A DNA stretch of 64,000 bases from Pochonia chlamydosporia 170 (GCF_001653235.2 NC_035795.1:2735001-2799000), one strand, 5' to 3'; positions 43,901-57,700 are shown, numbered from the stretch's first letter. Made by a program: numbers and translations. The notes: generated by a model from the letters alone, not told the origin.

Positions 43901-46414
43901 GCTCACTCAGTCAGTCTTGTCTGGAGCTGTCTGGTCTGGTTTGGTCCATTTGCTTTTTGTTCCTTGTCCGCCCATCGTTCATTCAATGTTCTCCAAATGG
44001 TCGATGCCAGATTGATTAGGACGATGCGAACAGACCTGGCGGGGACAGCAATTTATCGAGTCCCATGTTCTTCCGCGCCACAAATCTCGAACTGAACACT
44101 TCTCTGTCCTCGACGCAATAAAGGTCAGACGCGAATTACTCTAACTCGGGGTGGCTTATGGATGGGGCAAAGCCACTCAGCCAGCACCAACACGACAAAC
44201 AGCCTTCCCTTCCTCGCATGCCTGTCAGGTCTCCATTCCCAAGCCGCAAGCCAAACCCAGACCATCTCTCCGTGACAAGCCCAGGGCCCTTTGTCTCCAA
44301 TCTGCTGGAGTACCACATGATACACACAAGCCTTCCGAGTCCGCGCCATTTCTGGAGGTATATCAAGATAAGCTTACCGAACAAAGACATGGCCATCAAA
44401 CGACGCCGCCGCGCGCGGGGGGAAGCGTAAATGGACCGAGTCCATTCAGCACTGGCAACGCCTCTGAACTACGTTGGATTAACTGGAACGAAGACTGTCA
44501 GGCACTTCGCTGTTGCTGTGCTGCACTGTGCGGTGCTGTGCGGTGCTGTGCTGTGTGCTATGCCATGCTGAGAACTGGTACAATCTCAGCAATCGCTTAA
44601 TTCAGAGCCGCGATATATGCCCAACTGAACAATGAACAGTGTTAGAGGCCACACACTAGCCCTTCGCCTCGATCTGACACCCCGTCAATCCCGAACTGGC
44701 GTGCCCATTGATCTCCTGGCTGGTCGAATCACCCTTGTTCATCATACTAGCCTAGACGTGTCTGAGGCTCTGACACTGGACTGGCTGGTTTGGTTGCTTT
44801 CAACTTGAGGCTCAAATCAAGGAGGGGCCTCTTCCCCTGGCTCTGGGCTGTTGTCTCTGGGGAAGATTCTATTGCTCGAGCAGGTAGGTATTCTTAGTCA
44901 AAAGTGACGCGCTCTGTTTGTCGAGACCTGCCGTCGAGGTTTCGCTTGCAGCTTGGCCGTCTCGCAATCATTCGAGCCTGCTTGCTCACTCTCACATAAC
45001 AACATGACAGGGATCGTCATCATCCGCCCATCAAAAATTATCACACAGACCCCTGTTGCGCTGCCCGCCTCTTTGAGTCCTGGCCCACACCAGCTCCAGC
45101 CCAGCCCCAGGTCCAATGTCCTCGCAGCCTTCACACATCACCAGGACTAGCCAGCCAACTACTCCGTTTGGATGTCCCTAGAACTGGGTCATCCCATCCA
45201 TCCCGCCCAACTCTACGAAGCAGGACTGGAGCTCTCCAGTCTCTGTTGTGCTGTTTTGCTCGCCTGCCTCGCCCACCTTCTCAGCTCCACCAGCCGACCC
45301 TCTGCGACTTGACTCCAGTCCTCGACCCTGGATATTGGCATATTGCGACTTGACCAGCCAGACCAGCCAGACCTGGGGACCAGACCACACACTTTGGCAC
45401 CTTGCGATTCCCCACTGGCCACTGCCGTCTGTTGCCCACCCAGTCCACTCTGTCCGCTCAGTCCACTCACCCGGCTTGCTCTCCCGCTTCTTTCTTCTAA
45501 CCCTCTCCGTCTTCTTTTTTCCTCTCCCCCCTTCCAGTCTGAACATGATCACGTCTATTATTAGAAGCCTCCAACGCCAGATCCAGCCCCATCCTGCACC
45601 TTCGCCGACGTCGTTGTAAAAAAGACACTGCAAGTATTCGACCGCGCCAGGTACCGGCCATTTGACCGAACCGCAACGTCCCCTCCAACTGCTATCATTG
45701 GAGTTGCTTGGGAGTTGGAGCCGTTGCGACCATCTACCAGTTTTGGTTGTGCACCGGCAGTCTTGACACTTACCACCTCCTCCCGTCACGACAAAGTCAC
45801 TATCATAATACGGCTTTAAACTCGCTGCGTCCCCAGAAAGGTCGATTATCTTGGAACCTCCTACTTCATTGATACAACTGGCTATTCCCGAACTCTTTTT
45901 TTTCTTTCGCCAGTCCTGTTAAAGAGTCGCATTCTTGCGTCACAGTTCGGCCGTGTTTCGCGTGGTTCCCTTCCTTGGGACTCGTTTAAACGTAATAGAA
46001 CTTGGGCGCCCTTCTTCTCTCGGTTGTCTCATATTCGCCACTTTTTTGCTTTGGACCGATCCGCTAGCATCATCTCGACATCTCCCATTGTCCTGGCCTA
46101 CGAGGCAGACCAAGAACCCGCAGCATCGTCCTCATCGCCAGGCAGTACCGAGACGTGCGCACACGGAGGCACCGCGACAACCGGGCAGATCGTGCTGAAT
46201 ACCGACTCAGCGCAGACTGTAACTCCCTCGATCGCTTGCCTTGCAACCATAGTTTTAATTCTCGTGGCGACAATCCTCTCGACAGCGACGCCTTGCAAGC
46301 TGCACCCTCCTCGGGCGCGCGGGCGCAAATCTTTGTACCCTTCACTGCAGGCCTTGATCGCGACGCGGAAGCTATAATTTATTGAAGTCGTGCTCGCGCG
46401 CGCACAGCGTCATC
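40981..46414. other. Long gene-poor region upstream of RLM1-type gene
   Basis: 5.4 kb without a supportable gene; ORFs are short, overlap on both strands and lack domains. It holds scattered GTCTGG/CCAGAC tracts (about 43911-43946, 45353-45388), a TACCAAGGTACCTAGGTAGG palindromic stretch at about 43730-43750, a GCTGTGCGGT microsatellite at about 44518-44560, and a strongly pyrimidine-rich block at 45180-45560, probably promoter or 5' UTR. Confidence 0.5.
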
Positions 46415-48508
46415 ATGGGTCGCAGAAAGATTGAGATTAAAGCTATCAAAGATGATCGGAACCGATCAGTGTAGGTTCAACCAGGCAGCCGCACCACCCC
46501 GGACCTCAGAGACTAATCGTGCTTTGTACAGAACCTTCCTAAAAAGAAAGGGTGGCCTATTCAAAAAGGCACACGAACTATCCGTATTATGCTCCGTCGA
46601 TGTTGCCGTTTTCATCTTTGGAAACAACAAAAAGCTGTATGAGTATTCTTCGACAGACATGCGCGACCTCATCAGCAGGTACCAATTTGTAAGGCGACCC
46701 CTTCGAAGCATTTGCGATGTGATGGAGAGTTAACAAACTACCTACAGCACGGCGGCCCAAACGAACACAAGGGACCTGCAGACTTCAACGGCGGAAACGA
46801 CGATGACGATGACGATGACGGCGATGGCACTCCACCACGAGGACACGAAGGACCCGAGCACCAAATGATGCCTCCCCAGTTCCATGGCCATGGCCAGGCT
46901 CCTTTTGCTCATATTCGCCACCATACCCCTTCAGCATCACCGCCAGTACCAAATGGCGGGCCATTTCAAGCACATCCAGGACACCCAGGTCACCCAGGTC
47001 ATCCTGGGCCACGGGGCAACACTCCGCAGCCTCCGATGGGATCAAGACCTGGTTCTCGAAATGACATGCGAAGAATAGGGCCAAACATGGTGCCTCAACC
47101 TCATGGCGCCCATCCTGGCATTACGTACATGCCCACCCCACCAATCTATCAAGGATCGAATCAACCCGGTATGGTGGCGCCTCAACCCGCCGGACCATAT
47201 CCATATGCTCCCCAACATCAACAACAACACCATCATCATCAACAGCAGCAGCAGCAGCAACAGCAACATCAACAACAGCACCAGCAGCCGCCACCGCAAC
47301 CGCCACCACCACAGCCATATGTGGATGACCGTCGGCCGTCAGCTCCCCCTGGATACGCTCCTCAACCACCACCTCACAGTAATAGCCAACAACACCCATT
47401 GCCTCCTCAACATCCAGGACCACATATTTCCCCTCCTCCACAGCCTGAACGCCGACTTCAAGATCCACCGCCGCCTCCGCGTGTTGAACCAAAGATAGAG
47501 CCTGTGGACCGACAGCCACTGGGGTTGAATACCGACGTTGCCATCAAGAAGTTACCTCAGAGAAAGTCGCACAGTATATTCACACCCATCGAAGAGAACC
47601 GGTCCATTCTGTCACAACACCTGGCTTCGTTCACAACCGAATCCCAAGGCGTCAAAGCGGAGTCAAATCGGTCGCAATCAGTTGATGTTTCATCTCGCGG
47701 TGGTCCATCTACCTCACCACAGCTGAAACGATCAAGTACACAAAACAGCCTGGACAAGACTCGGGCAACATCGGTTTCTTCGGGTGCAGATAACACTTTT
47801 ACTCCCCCGTCAAGATCTAATAGCTTGAAGATTGGCGGTCCTGGCGGTGCCTCGCGACCCAGAGGCCCTCGTCTGACTGTGCAAATCCCCGATGGCGCGT
47901 CAGAACCCGGCAGTGCTGGCGAGTCAAACTCGCCGCATAACCCAACCATCACGCCAACCCAAGCCCCTCGGCACAATTCAGTTGTTCTCCCGCCACCATC
48001 TCCGTCAGCATCCGCTCTTCTCTCTGCGGGTGCGACAGGACCGCCAAACCCGTTTGCTCGACCACCACCGCAGCACCCGCCCCCGCAGCAAAATGTGAAC
48101 GGTGAGACGCCAGTGTCCGCACTGCCGTCCCGATTCCTTCAACATGAGTTGCTTCCAAGCCCCAGCAGCTTCCTCCCGGATTGGAATTTCCGTGGAAGCG
48201 ATAGCAACACCCTTCCAAGTCCACTAAACTTTGCTACTCCTGTCGTTGGCACTGGGCCAAGCTTTCTAAGAGATGATAATCACGGCAGCGGGGCCAACCA
48301 CAATAGCAGCACGAGCAACAACAGCAGCCACAGTACAACGTCAACTGCAGCTACTCTTGCAAGTACCACAGCAACAAGTGGCGCAACCTCAACGACTGGA
48401 GCGGCGGGAATGACGAAACGCAAGAGTCCCGAGTTTGGAGGCGGGAACCAAAATGAAGGACAAGGAGGAGCTAGTGAAGCTAAGAGACTCAAGGTTGAGT
48501 ACACTTGA
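46415..48508 (+). CDS. RLM1: RLM1-type MADS-box (SRF/MEF2-like) transcription factor
   Basis: Three exons, 46415-46470, 46532-46688 and 46748-48508, with introns of 61 and 59 bp, give 657 residues. The MADS domain is [19 protein letters not shown], spliced to [20 protein letters not shown], then [17 protein letters not shown]. This is the MEF2-type DNA-binding sequence of Rlm1, with introns at positions common in ascomycetes. After [17 protein letters not shown] comes a long low-complexity region: an Asp-rich run, Pro/Gln/His-rich tracts with a polyglutamine near residues 230-250, and Ser/Pro-rich segments holding possible MAP-kinase sites. In yeast Rlm1 acts under the Slt2 cell-wall integrity kinase. 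In filamentous fungi the orthologue also affects wall integrity and virulence. A nuclear role is expected. A 5' region of over 5 kb lies upstream. Confidence 0.92.
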
Positions 48509-49211
48509 AGCACATGATGGATTAAGAATTTCCTTGTGTTTGGGATTTACGAAACGGTAACCCACGTGCAACTGATACCCTTTTCCCTATGGACATGGTG
48601 ATGACTTTTGTTATAATATTTGTTGAGTTTGTGAGTCTGGGATTTTGACTGGGAGATTGGCCTATATGCTGGAACACACAGTCCGATGAGACTCATTTTT
48701 TTTTCTTGCTGGAGAGATGCCTGGATTGCATTGATTCTTGGTTTCGAAAATTTTCATACTCCAGGTCCTATATGGCCTGTCTGAGGCGTATGATGGACTG
48801 GCAGTTGTTGAGATGTTATTGTACTCCATATGCGACATGTTGACTGGAAAAGGACGTGGAATGTTTACGGGGGTGTAAAATGCGTGGCCTGGCTATGTTA
48901 TGGCTGTGTAGATGGGTTTTATACCGGCGTTTGTTGCGGCAGCATGATTAGACATAGTGAATGAATCGTTTGCGGAATAATGAGAATGCGAATGCCCATT
49001 CAAACTTGCCAGGCACCAGAGTGTTTTGTTCACGTTGCTTGACGATGCTTAAATTCGTGTACAGCAGATAAATACAAGCAACATCGAGTTGATTAATCTA
49101 CATGAAAATCACCATACCTGTATATCGTATCATGTGCGCCATATCAAATCACGCTTCATACCATTAATCATACCCAGATCCATTCAAAATCAGGAACCCA
49201 ACGCTCATCCT
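48509..49211. other. Intergenic region between convergent genes
   Basis: 3' flanks of the RLM1-type gene and the FAS1 gene. No ORF or repeat of note. Confidence 0.5.
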
Positions 49212-49900
49212 CTACTCGTAATTAACAACGCCCTTTAAAATCCACTACACTTGTCAGCACGAACACAACCTCACAAACTCAAAAAACTTACCACCTCCCC
49301 ATTAGAAACCCTACTCGCCACCCTCTCCACCACCACCTCATCCGGCATCACGACCCTCTCGCCATTCCTGCTCTCCCACCAAACCTCCCTGCCCGCCAGG
49401 GTAGTCGCCTTCTGCCCCTCCGGCCAGGGACTCACACCCACGAGGTGCGCCTCCACGAACTTGAAGAGGTTTCTGTTGGCGCGGTCGTGCCCGCCCGTCC
49501 CGTCGTAGGCTTGGGGTCCGATGTGTGCGTAGTCGGCGGGAGACTCCCACGGTTTCCGGGGGAGTTTGTCGATGGCGGAGTTCAGGGGCGCGAGGACGGT
49601 GGTGTTGGTGGAGAGGTCGGAGAGGAGGGAGGACGTGGATGAGCAGAGGCGCGTGAATGAGGAGAAGGATGATATGGAGCGGAGGGGGCCGATGGTGTCG
49701 CTGAGGGAGACTTGGGGCTGGAGTTTGGGGTCGTAGGTTGATGGGGGTGCGTCTTTGGGAGAAGGAGGGGAGTTGGTGGTTTTGAATTTGATGTGCGGTT
49801 GCGGCTGGGAGGGATGGAGAGGCATCATGGGGTGTTGGGCTGGGAAGTTGATTGCGGTGACGGCGATGGCTGAGAGGATGAGGCTGGTGAGTGGTTTCAT
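49212..49900 (-). CDS. Secreted fasciclin (FAS1) domain protein
   Basis: Two exons, 49292-49900 and 49212-49244, with a 47-bp intron (GTAAGT donor, GCTGAC branch site, TAG acceptor), give 213 residues. The last exon encodes only WILKGVVNYE. The N-terminus MKPLTSLILSAIAVTA is a signal peptide, followed by a Pro/Ser-rich stretch. From about residue 65 a single FAS1 domain is visible: SLSDTIGPLRSISSFSSFTRL, then TNTTVLAPLNSAIDKLPRKPW (the conserved H1 motif TVFAPTNxAF), then NLFKFVEAHLVGVSPW (H2-like NHI). It resembles small fungal FAS1 proteins of the secretory pathway, vacuole or cell surface, thought to mediate adhesion. There is no GPI tail. Confidence 0.85.
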
Positions 49901-52356
49901 GCCGTTGGTGATGGGTCAGGCTGGCGATGTCGGTGGTTTGCGAGGATGGTATTTAGGACTGGAGGAAGGATATGGCTACGATGTTGAGGTTGTGGGATGT
50001 GAGATGGTGATGGCTACGTCACGAGAGGTGGTGGATGATGTGTATCTACGAATTAGGTAATGTTCGCCGGCTGTTACCCCACACGTTCTGACAATGATTT
50101 TGACGCATTCTTTGTGGAGAAGCTGAGAGATGGATAATGTGCCTTCTGCTATCGCGGTGTTGACTCCGAAAGAAAAATCCTTGACAGATGCTTTAATATC
50201 GATTTGGTCCGTCTACGGCCCATAGCCATTGTTCGCTTTTATTTGAGCGGCTCGCACGTCGTGGCGGCTGGTTGGTGGAAATGCAATCAACCGACGGGTA
50301 TTGAAACTCGGTAAATGAGACGATTGAGACATTTACTGTAGACATTGAATGCCGCAATCGGATCTCGTTGGGTGTTTTCTCGTTTCGATTCGTTTGGCCG
50401 CATGTTCGTAGGGAATTTGAACTTGGATACAATATTGAAAAACGAGCTTCTGAAATTAAATTTGAGGTGTGCGGTGAGCGTGGTGTGGGCGGACACATGT
50501 CAGACGTCGAAAGCGAAACACTCGGCATCAAATGCGATCCTGCTACCCCAATGCATATTGTTCTCCCCCAGACTGCTCCAGACTATGCTGTATTGAACTA
50601 AATCTCCGGCTTCTAGTCTCCGTGGGGAAGGGGATTCCTTTGAATAATGCACAGTAGCGCAGCGGCTTGTGAATCACGAGAGCCGTCTGGGGTCGTTATA
50701 AAATGAGTGCAAGGGGCAGTCACATGTGAAAGTGGTGCTCGGTGTGTCCAGTCTCGCTGTGGACTGTCGCAGCTCACGAGGTGCTTCAGCGCAGGTTGTG
50801 ACGGCCAATGGGCAATCTGTCATTCTGGTCACTCGCTGACTTGATCGAGGGTTCCATTGGCTGCTTGTGTGGAGATACCTGGCCGGCGTATGGCCAAGGC
50901 GTGGAGGTTCCAGGTACCTGGAGTTTGTGAGCGACATTGCCCCAGAATTCACATGTCAGCCCAACTTTCAGAGACTTGTCCAGCCCAGCCAGCATTTGGT
51001 CAAGCATGTGCGCATTTGGATGTTGTAATGAATACTGCGCAATATCCGCGATAATCGAAGCTAATACTGCTCGTGACAGCGACAACATGAAGCCATAAAT
51101 CTCTAATGGCGGTGTCGAGGCCACGACACCAGATTGTCTGTCTGTTTGATGTCGGTTTGCGCTGGCCATTCCCAGGCATGGCCGTCGCTGTGGCTTCAGG
51201 CGAGTGGTGTTCTCGGCACCAGATGGTGCGAGACTAGGCTCAGTGCGCGTGGACAATGTGCCTGGCGTGCAAGCATCACGAATTGAAGACGGCACTTGAT
51301 TGAACGGTACAGGCCACGACGAAAATCTTCTAAGGAGATCGACTTGCTGAAAGTTCTATAAATTGACCGCGGGCCGCTGGGTTTGTCAAATGTTCAAATA
51401 CCCTGGATGAGCCCTATCGGGTCCTTGTGATTGTCTGGTTTTCAGCATCGTTGATCGGATGAGTGGTCGAACTGGGGTGTCCGTTCCCGTCGGCTGCTGA
51501 GACGCAGCAGTGGCCAGGCCTGGGATGCATTCGCATTGGTATTGGCATTGGCGTCGACCCCACAAGGTGAGCGAGTCGGCACTGCCGGGTGTGAAGCTTT
51601 CGGGTGCGAAGAGAATTGGAGAAGCTCAGGGACAGCAGCCGATTATTGTCGATGAAAGGCAGAACTTCACACCTTTGTCGACTTTGGCAGACTGTTTTTG
51701 GTCAAAGCATGAGCAGTTCCTTTTTGCGTAGAAGCCGTCTTTGTGAATAAAGTTGCCAGCTGTTTCCGCCAGTGCTCCCCGCTGACATCACCATTGGAAA
51801 ACATTGACCAGCTGACAATTTGACGGACTGTGAGGGAAGGAGCACCACAGAAAACACCCACAGTGGGGCGTTGGAGGCAGGTAGACCACTCAGAATGCCG
51901 CTAGATGGGTCAACTGGTGCTTCTTGCCAAGTGCTGTGGCCCACGGCAACTGTCGCCGCAGCACCCCAAGCACCCAAGGTCCCTTTGAAGGCAAGAACGT
52001 CCGGGCCACACCCCCGTTCCCAGCCAGTGGCAGTAGCCGTCACTCTCATCAGACAAGACAGCCATCTTCGACCTCGGCTGTCTGGAAATCTGGAGTGGGT
52101 TGTTCCCCCGTCCTCGGCGCAAAGCCTCCCATTCCTTCACACGCCCTGGAAACCTGCGAAACTTCTTAAAACTCCAGTCGCCGAGATCCCTTTCAGACTT
52201 CTTCTCCTCTCCCCATCATCTCTGTCTTGCCTTGCCACTCTCTCATTTTCGCCTCATACCCGCTGTGCATCGTTGCTAGCTCTTCCATTTCACGAGCGCA
52301 AACCACAGCATCTGTTTCCTTTCTCCTCCCCTCTCATAACCTCACATTCAGACATC
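49901..52356. other. Gene-poor interval
   Basis: Only short ORFs. The end (about 51820-52356) is the leader of the fumarate reductase gene and stays open in its frame from 51820, but lacks family similarity before 52357. Pyrimidine-rich from about 52180. Confidence 0.5.
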
Positions 52357-54767
52357 ATGGCTCCTAACGTCATTGTTGTTGGTGGTGGCCGTAAGTACTC
52401 TGTTGATTGATTTACTTGGAAGCGATGACAACGTTTGCGCGGCATTCTGCCTCGTCTGGATTTGCGCAAAGGGCCGAAATGGGCTGTCGGCCTGTCTGGC
52501 AAGTGGCGACACCACAGCAGCCATGGTCAATAACCGCAAACCCTGGGGAAATGCAAAGCTGGCGTTCGGCGGTGTGCACGATTTCATGATGATAGAATTC
52601 ATGAGGCTAACTTTTGTTTCCTGCATAGTGTCTGGCCTGAGTGCCGCTCACACCATCTACCTTGCCGGTGGCAACGTTGTTCTCCTGGATAAGCAGGGTA
52701 AGTCGAAACGCAACTCTTGAAATGAATTCCACGAGTTTGCCTCGAATGAGCTGTCTGAATTTTGCCGGTTGTTGTTGTTTGCTGCCGTGCAAGATGAAAG
52801 CCTCGAAAACTGGCATCTCGGAGTTCGTCTCACTTTCACATGCTGACATGTGGCACTCGTACAGGTTTCTTCGGAGGAAACTCCACCAAAGCCACATCTG
52901 GTATCAATGGTGCCTTGACCCGGACACAAGTCGAACACAACATTGGCGACAGTGTCAAGCAGTTCTACGACGATACTCTCAAGTCAGCCCGTGACAAGGC
53001 TCGCCCTGACCTCATCAAGGTCCTTACCTACAAGTCCGCTGCCGCCGTTGAGTGGCTGCAGGACGTCTTCGACCTCGATCTCACTCTCGTCTCCCGTCTC
53101 GGGTAAGTTTTCTCGCATTCTCATTACCATACCATGAGTTGGACCGCCTCAATTCTCCCAATGGCCAATTTTAGATGGACAGAGAATGAAACAGCAAGCA
53201 AAAATAGAAGCTAACAACTCTCAGTGGCCACTCACAGCCCCGAACCCACCGTGGTCACGATGCCAAGTTCCCTGGTATGGCCATCACCTATGCCCTCATG
53301 CAGCGCATCGAGGAGCTCTCCGAGAACGAGCCCCACCGTGTCACGATCATCAAGAAGGCTCGCGTCACTAGCTTGAACAAGCAGGACAACAAGGTCACTG
53401 GTGTTACCTACGAGGTCGACGGCAAGTCTGCTTCTATCGACGGTCCCGTCGTTCTGGCCACTGGTGGCTATGCCGCCGACTTTGGCGAGACCTCTCTGCT
53501 CCAGAAGCATCGCCCTGACACCATGGGTCTTGCTACCACCAACGGCACCCACGCCACTGGTGACGGTCAGAAGATGGTTATGGCCATTGGCGGTAACGGC
53601 ATCGACATGGACAAGGTTCAGGTCCATCCTACTGGTCTGGTTGACCCTAAGGACCCTGGATCCAAGTGGAAGTTCCTGGCTGCCGAGGCCCTGCGTGGCG
53701 AGGGCGGTATCCTCCTCAACGGTGATGGTGACCGATTCTGCGATGAGCTCGGCCACCGTGACTACGTCTCTGGCATGATCTTCAAGGAGAAGGACAAGGG
53801 TAAATACCCCGTCCGCCTCATTCTCAACTCCAAGGCCTCCAAGACCCTGGACTTCCACACCCGCCACTATTCCGGACGTGGTCTCATGCGCAAGATGACC
53901 GGCAAGGAGTTGGCCAAGGAGATTGGCTGCACTCCGGACCACCTTCAGAAGACCTTCCAAACCTACAACTCGATTGCCGATGGCAAGCAGAAGGATCCTT
54001 GGGGCAAGAAGTTCTTCCACAACATGCCCGTCGACATCGATGATGACTTCCACGTCGCCCTCATGGAGCCTGTCCTCCACTTCACCATGGGTGGTATTGA
54101 GATCAACGACAAGGCTCAGGTCCTCAACCAGGAGAAGAAGCCCTTCGACGGTCTCTTCGCATGTGGCGAGCTTGCAGGTGGTGTCCACGGCGCCAACCGT
54201 CTCGGTGGTTCCTCATTGCTCGGCTGCGTCGTCTACGGTCGTGTTGCTGGTGACTCTGCCAGCAACTACCTGTTCCAGCAGGCTCTGTCTGGCACTGCCG
54301 CTGGTGCCGCCGCCCAGCGTCTTGGACAAATCTCTCTCCACCTCGATCCCTCTGCCCCTGGCAAGCTGACCGTCGAGTGGGCCAACGGTGGCTCGGGCTC
54401 CGGTGCTGTTGCCGTCCAGCAGCAGGCCAGCGCTGCTCCCGCTGCCGCCGCTCCCGCCGGTGAGTCCGCCGCCAAGGCCAAGCCCGACCCCAAGGCCTTC
54501 AAGATTCCCGAGACCGAATACACTATGGAGGAGGTCGCTAAACATAACAAGGAGGGCGATCTGTGGGTGGTAGTTAAGGGCGTTGTCATGGACCTCAGCA
54601 ACTGGCTCGACGAGCACCCCGGCGGTCCCCAGGCCATCAAGAACTTCATGGGCCGTGATGCCACCGAGGAGTTTGAGATGTTGCACGACGACGAAGTTAT
54701 CCCCAAGTACGCTCCCGAACAGGTTATTGGCCGTGTCAAGGGCCAAGAGCCAACCCTCGAGTTCTAA
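52357..54767 (+). CDS. Soluble fumarate reductase (Osm1-like) fused to cytochrome b5
   Basis: Four exons, 52357-52390, 52629-52697, 52865-53102 and 53225-54767, with introns of 238, 167 and 122 bp, all in phase, give 627 residues. The N-terminal FAD site is VIVVGGGLSGLSAAHT, split by the first intron. GFFGGNSTKATSGINGA, RTHRGHDAKFPG and VQVHPTG are hallmarks of the FAD_binding_2 fumarate reductase family (Osm1, Frd1). TMGGIEIND and GVHGANRLGGSSLLGCV complete the enzyme. An Ala/Pro linker leads to a cytochrome b5 domain (about 535-615) with its heme ligands in EHPGG and MLHDDE. The enzyme reduces fumarate to succinate using reduced flavin and re-oxidises FADH2 or NADH when oxygen is short; b5 probably delivers electrons. 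No ER-retention or mitochondrial signal is obvious from MAPN. Confidence 0.92.
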
Positions 54768-57700
54768 ACGACATTTTCTTAGTAACTTTGGGGTGACGGG
54801 TTTGGCCTGACGGGCCATGTGTACTAATGATCAATACTGGGGAGTGGCAGAGTCTGGGCGGGGTTTTCATTTGTTTTTGTCTCTGCCAAAAGGAAAATGG
54901 GATTATATGCACATAGAACATTAACAGATGGGGAAGCTGCTCTTGGATAACGTGTGATGAGCGAGGGGAGAGCACCGAGAGACTGAGGTTTAGAGGGCAA
55001 GAGCTGAGAAAGACGCATCTTGGCCTCTCTGAGCATGATTCCCCTCGTGTCGGCTGTACTATTCAGACTGACATTTGAAGGCGCATTTGGATATAATTTT
55101 TGTTTATTGTCGATTTCTTTTCTATGTACTGATAGCTACGTCCGCATCAATCGACATGTATGACCATAAACTTGAGTTTAGCGAGGCTTTGTGATGTGTT
55201 CCCTTGTGCAATTAGGGTGTATTCCCCTTTTCGGCAGTCATTTCGCGAGAAATCGGGGCTGCTGGCCGTCACTCGTTCCGAGGTTGAGCGGCTTTACCCG
55301 CGGCTGCTTGATGTGGACGCCAGCCAACAGTTTCTTATAGAATTTAGAGTGCAAGCAGGCTGTATTTACTCGAATACATCTTTCTTAACCCTTCCGAGGT
55401 ATTGTTCGGACTTTATACTCTATCTGGACGAGTTGGTGTTAAGTTACTGAGTGCCCGCCAACGGTTATTTGGAGTAGCCGAACTGCACCATCACCGTACC
55501 AACAAACCACCAACTAAAATTAGGATGAATCCCTAGCAATAAATTAAATCTCGCTTACATATCCGTCCTTGCGGCACAAATTGTAAAATTCGTACTTTCG
55601 TGCATGATAACATACCGTGGTCTGAAGGAAGTGCTGCGATGCAGGGTAGCATTCTTACCTGATGTGCATGTAGGATGACGGGCATGCCGACGGATTGAGA
55701 ATGCATATTGTGTCAGATTGAGCTTAGATGCAGGCATGAGTGAGTAAGCTTATGATTCATCTCATTTCGTTTGTCGGGTGCATTGGATTCTTGCTTATTT
55801 GTGGTGGGATTGGGATGGCTGTGAGTTTCATTGTGTGGTGGTTTGGGGGACTGTTCCTGAATGATGCTTGAAATATTGCGCTATGGGACTGTTGAAGGTA
55901 GTGGCATGGTTTGTTGTGTGATGAGCTTGATATGGTTGATGATATGGTGTCTGCTTACAGTGAGCTCTGGCACCGTGAATATCATGAACAGCAGCAACAG
56001 CAACAACTGATAGGCAGCGGACATGGAGGACACTCAATCAAGCAGTGTATTCATCAAGGAACACTGTATTGGAACGTACACCTACTTAGTATGACTATGA
56101 ATGCAGTCGGGAATGCATCGTGCAACTGATCACGAGGTAAGCAGTTCATGCAGAAGGCACGAAGTCATAGTCTTGTTGCTCAAGGTAGGCGTATAGGACG
56201 TTACCGAAACGATCCTTGGGACACTGGAAAATCTCTACGTATTACGTTCTGCCTGATGGCCAGAGTGTGAGGGCTTGTAGTTCGTACGTGCCGCAGGAGT
56301 TAGGTGTGCAATGCGTGCGACTCAGATGAGAACATCCACATCGTTTTCACAAGCTGACAGGCTAGAAGCTGCGTTTCGTCATCCATGACGGGAGGTGGGC
56401 TGTGGACTTTGGAGCAATTTCCCGTAGCATCAGATCTCACAGCGGCGATTGGTAATCAAGATAAGAGTATAGTTGGAGAGATCTGGTACCAAGGCCATTT
56501 ATGCTGTTTGCAAGTGAGAGCAGATTCTACTCCATGGAACGAATGGTATGTAGTTGTGAGATGAACTGACAGGTAACAGCGTTGTGGAATTGATTATATG
56601 GACAATTGAGTTTCATTGTGCTGTTTGATCCTGCGATATGAACCCCAATTACATGCGATGCTCATGGCAGTTCATCAGCTCTCCCTTGCAAATCGTTACG
56701 GGATTGCCATGACGTTTCTCGACATTGTCGTACCGACCAAACTGATTTGCCTGTACAAGAAAGATGTAACAAAGTTTCCAGATATCAGTCACTCTTTCAA
56801 GACAACAATCACATGGCTTCAGTCCGAATCACACCACTAGGTGATCTACGCGATGCCAAGATCAGAGCCAGTGCTCAACATGGCTTCAATTGATGGCGGC
56901 TATCCCGTCAAGCCCGAGCAATTGATCACTGGCCAAAGAGAAATCTGCCGTCCTTCCATCAAGTAACCCAACCTGTGCTATGTTGGAACTCAGACCCTGC
57001 ACTTATCTCGGGTTTGTCTTCTCGTGACCAGCTTCAAGGTATAGGTCGCAGAGATACATGCCTGAAAGACATCGAGGGCGGACATTTTCATATGATCTTG
57101 CCTTTTCGTGTTTGCGTCGGCGCCATGTCACATTAGATATGGGGAAGACGAGAGCCATGTGCCACTTGCCATACTTGGCGCCTAGGGTCGATATGTGCGT
57201 GACTGTGGATGCGAATAATTTGCCGCAGAAGCTCTCTTGGCTTAAGGATAAGAAACCCAAGGGCTGGGGGCTATTTCTCGTTTTGCAAGCTCGGTTCTGT
57301 GTTGGGGAGTGCTGTAAGGACTGGCATCCACTCTAGTCAGACTTGGAGTCTGTAAATATTCACCCTCGTATCTTTCTTCTCATGTTGCTGAGTTCTCAAA
57401 AGTAGAGTATATCCGAGAAACGGTGGGGGCTGTGTACGATGGCTGCTAAATATCCTTTGTGGCTCGCGATAAATCGATGTCCTTTGTGAAGAAACCCTCA
57501 TCTGTAGCTCTTCTCATGACATTCTGTAAATGCTGTTTGGTGATAGGACCTTAGCAAATATCTATCATATTGCTGTTATCTCTGTGAGGCTGCAGTAGTT
57601 GATGTCAACTCACCTGATGTATCAGCGTAGCTCTCATCACCCATCATCTATAAGATTTATACTTCATATGCTGTCTCTGAAATGTTGGCATTCCCAGAGT

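Noticed and set aside
51820..52356. In-frame N-terminal extension of the fumarate reductase
   Set aside because: No family similarity, and the sequence looks like a pyrimidine-rich leader. The ATG at 52357 fits the family start. Kept only as a possible isoform in the findings.
53232..54188. Minus-strand ORF of 318 codons inside the fumarate reductase gene
   Set aside because: Antisense shadow of a codon-biased gene. The sense frame carries all conserved motifs.
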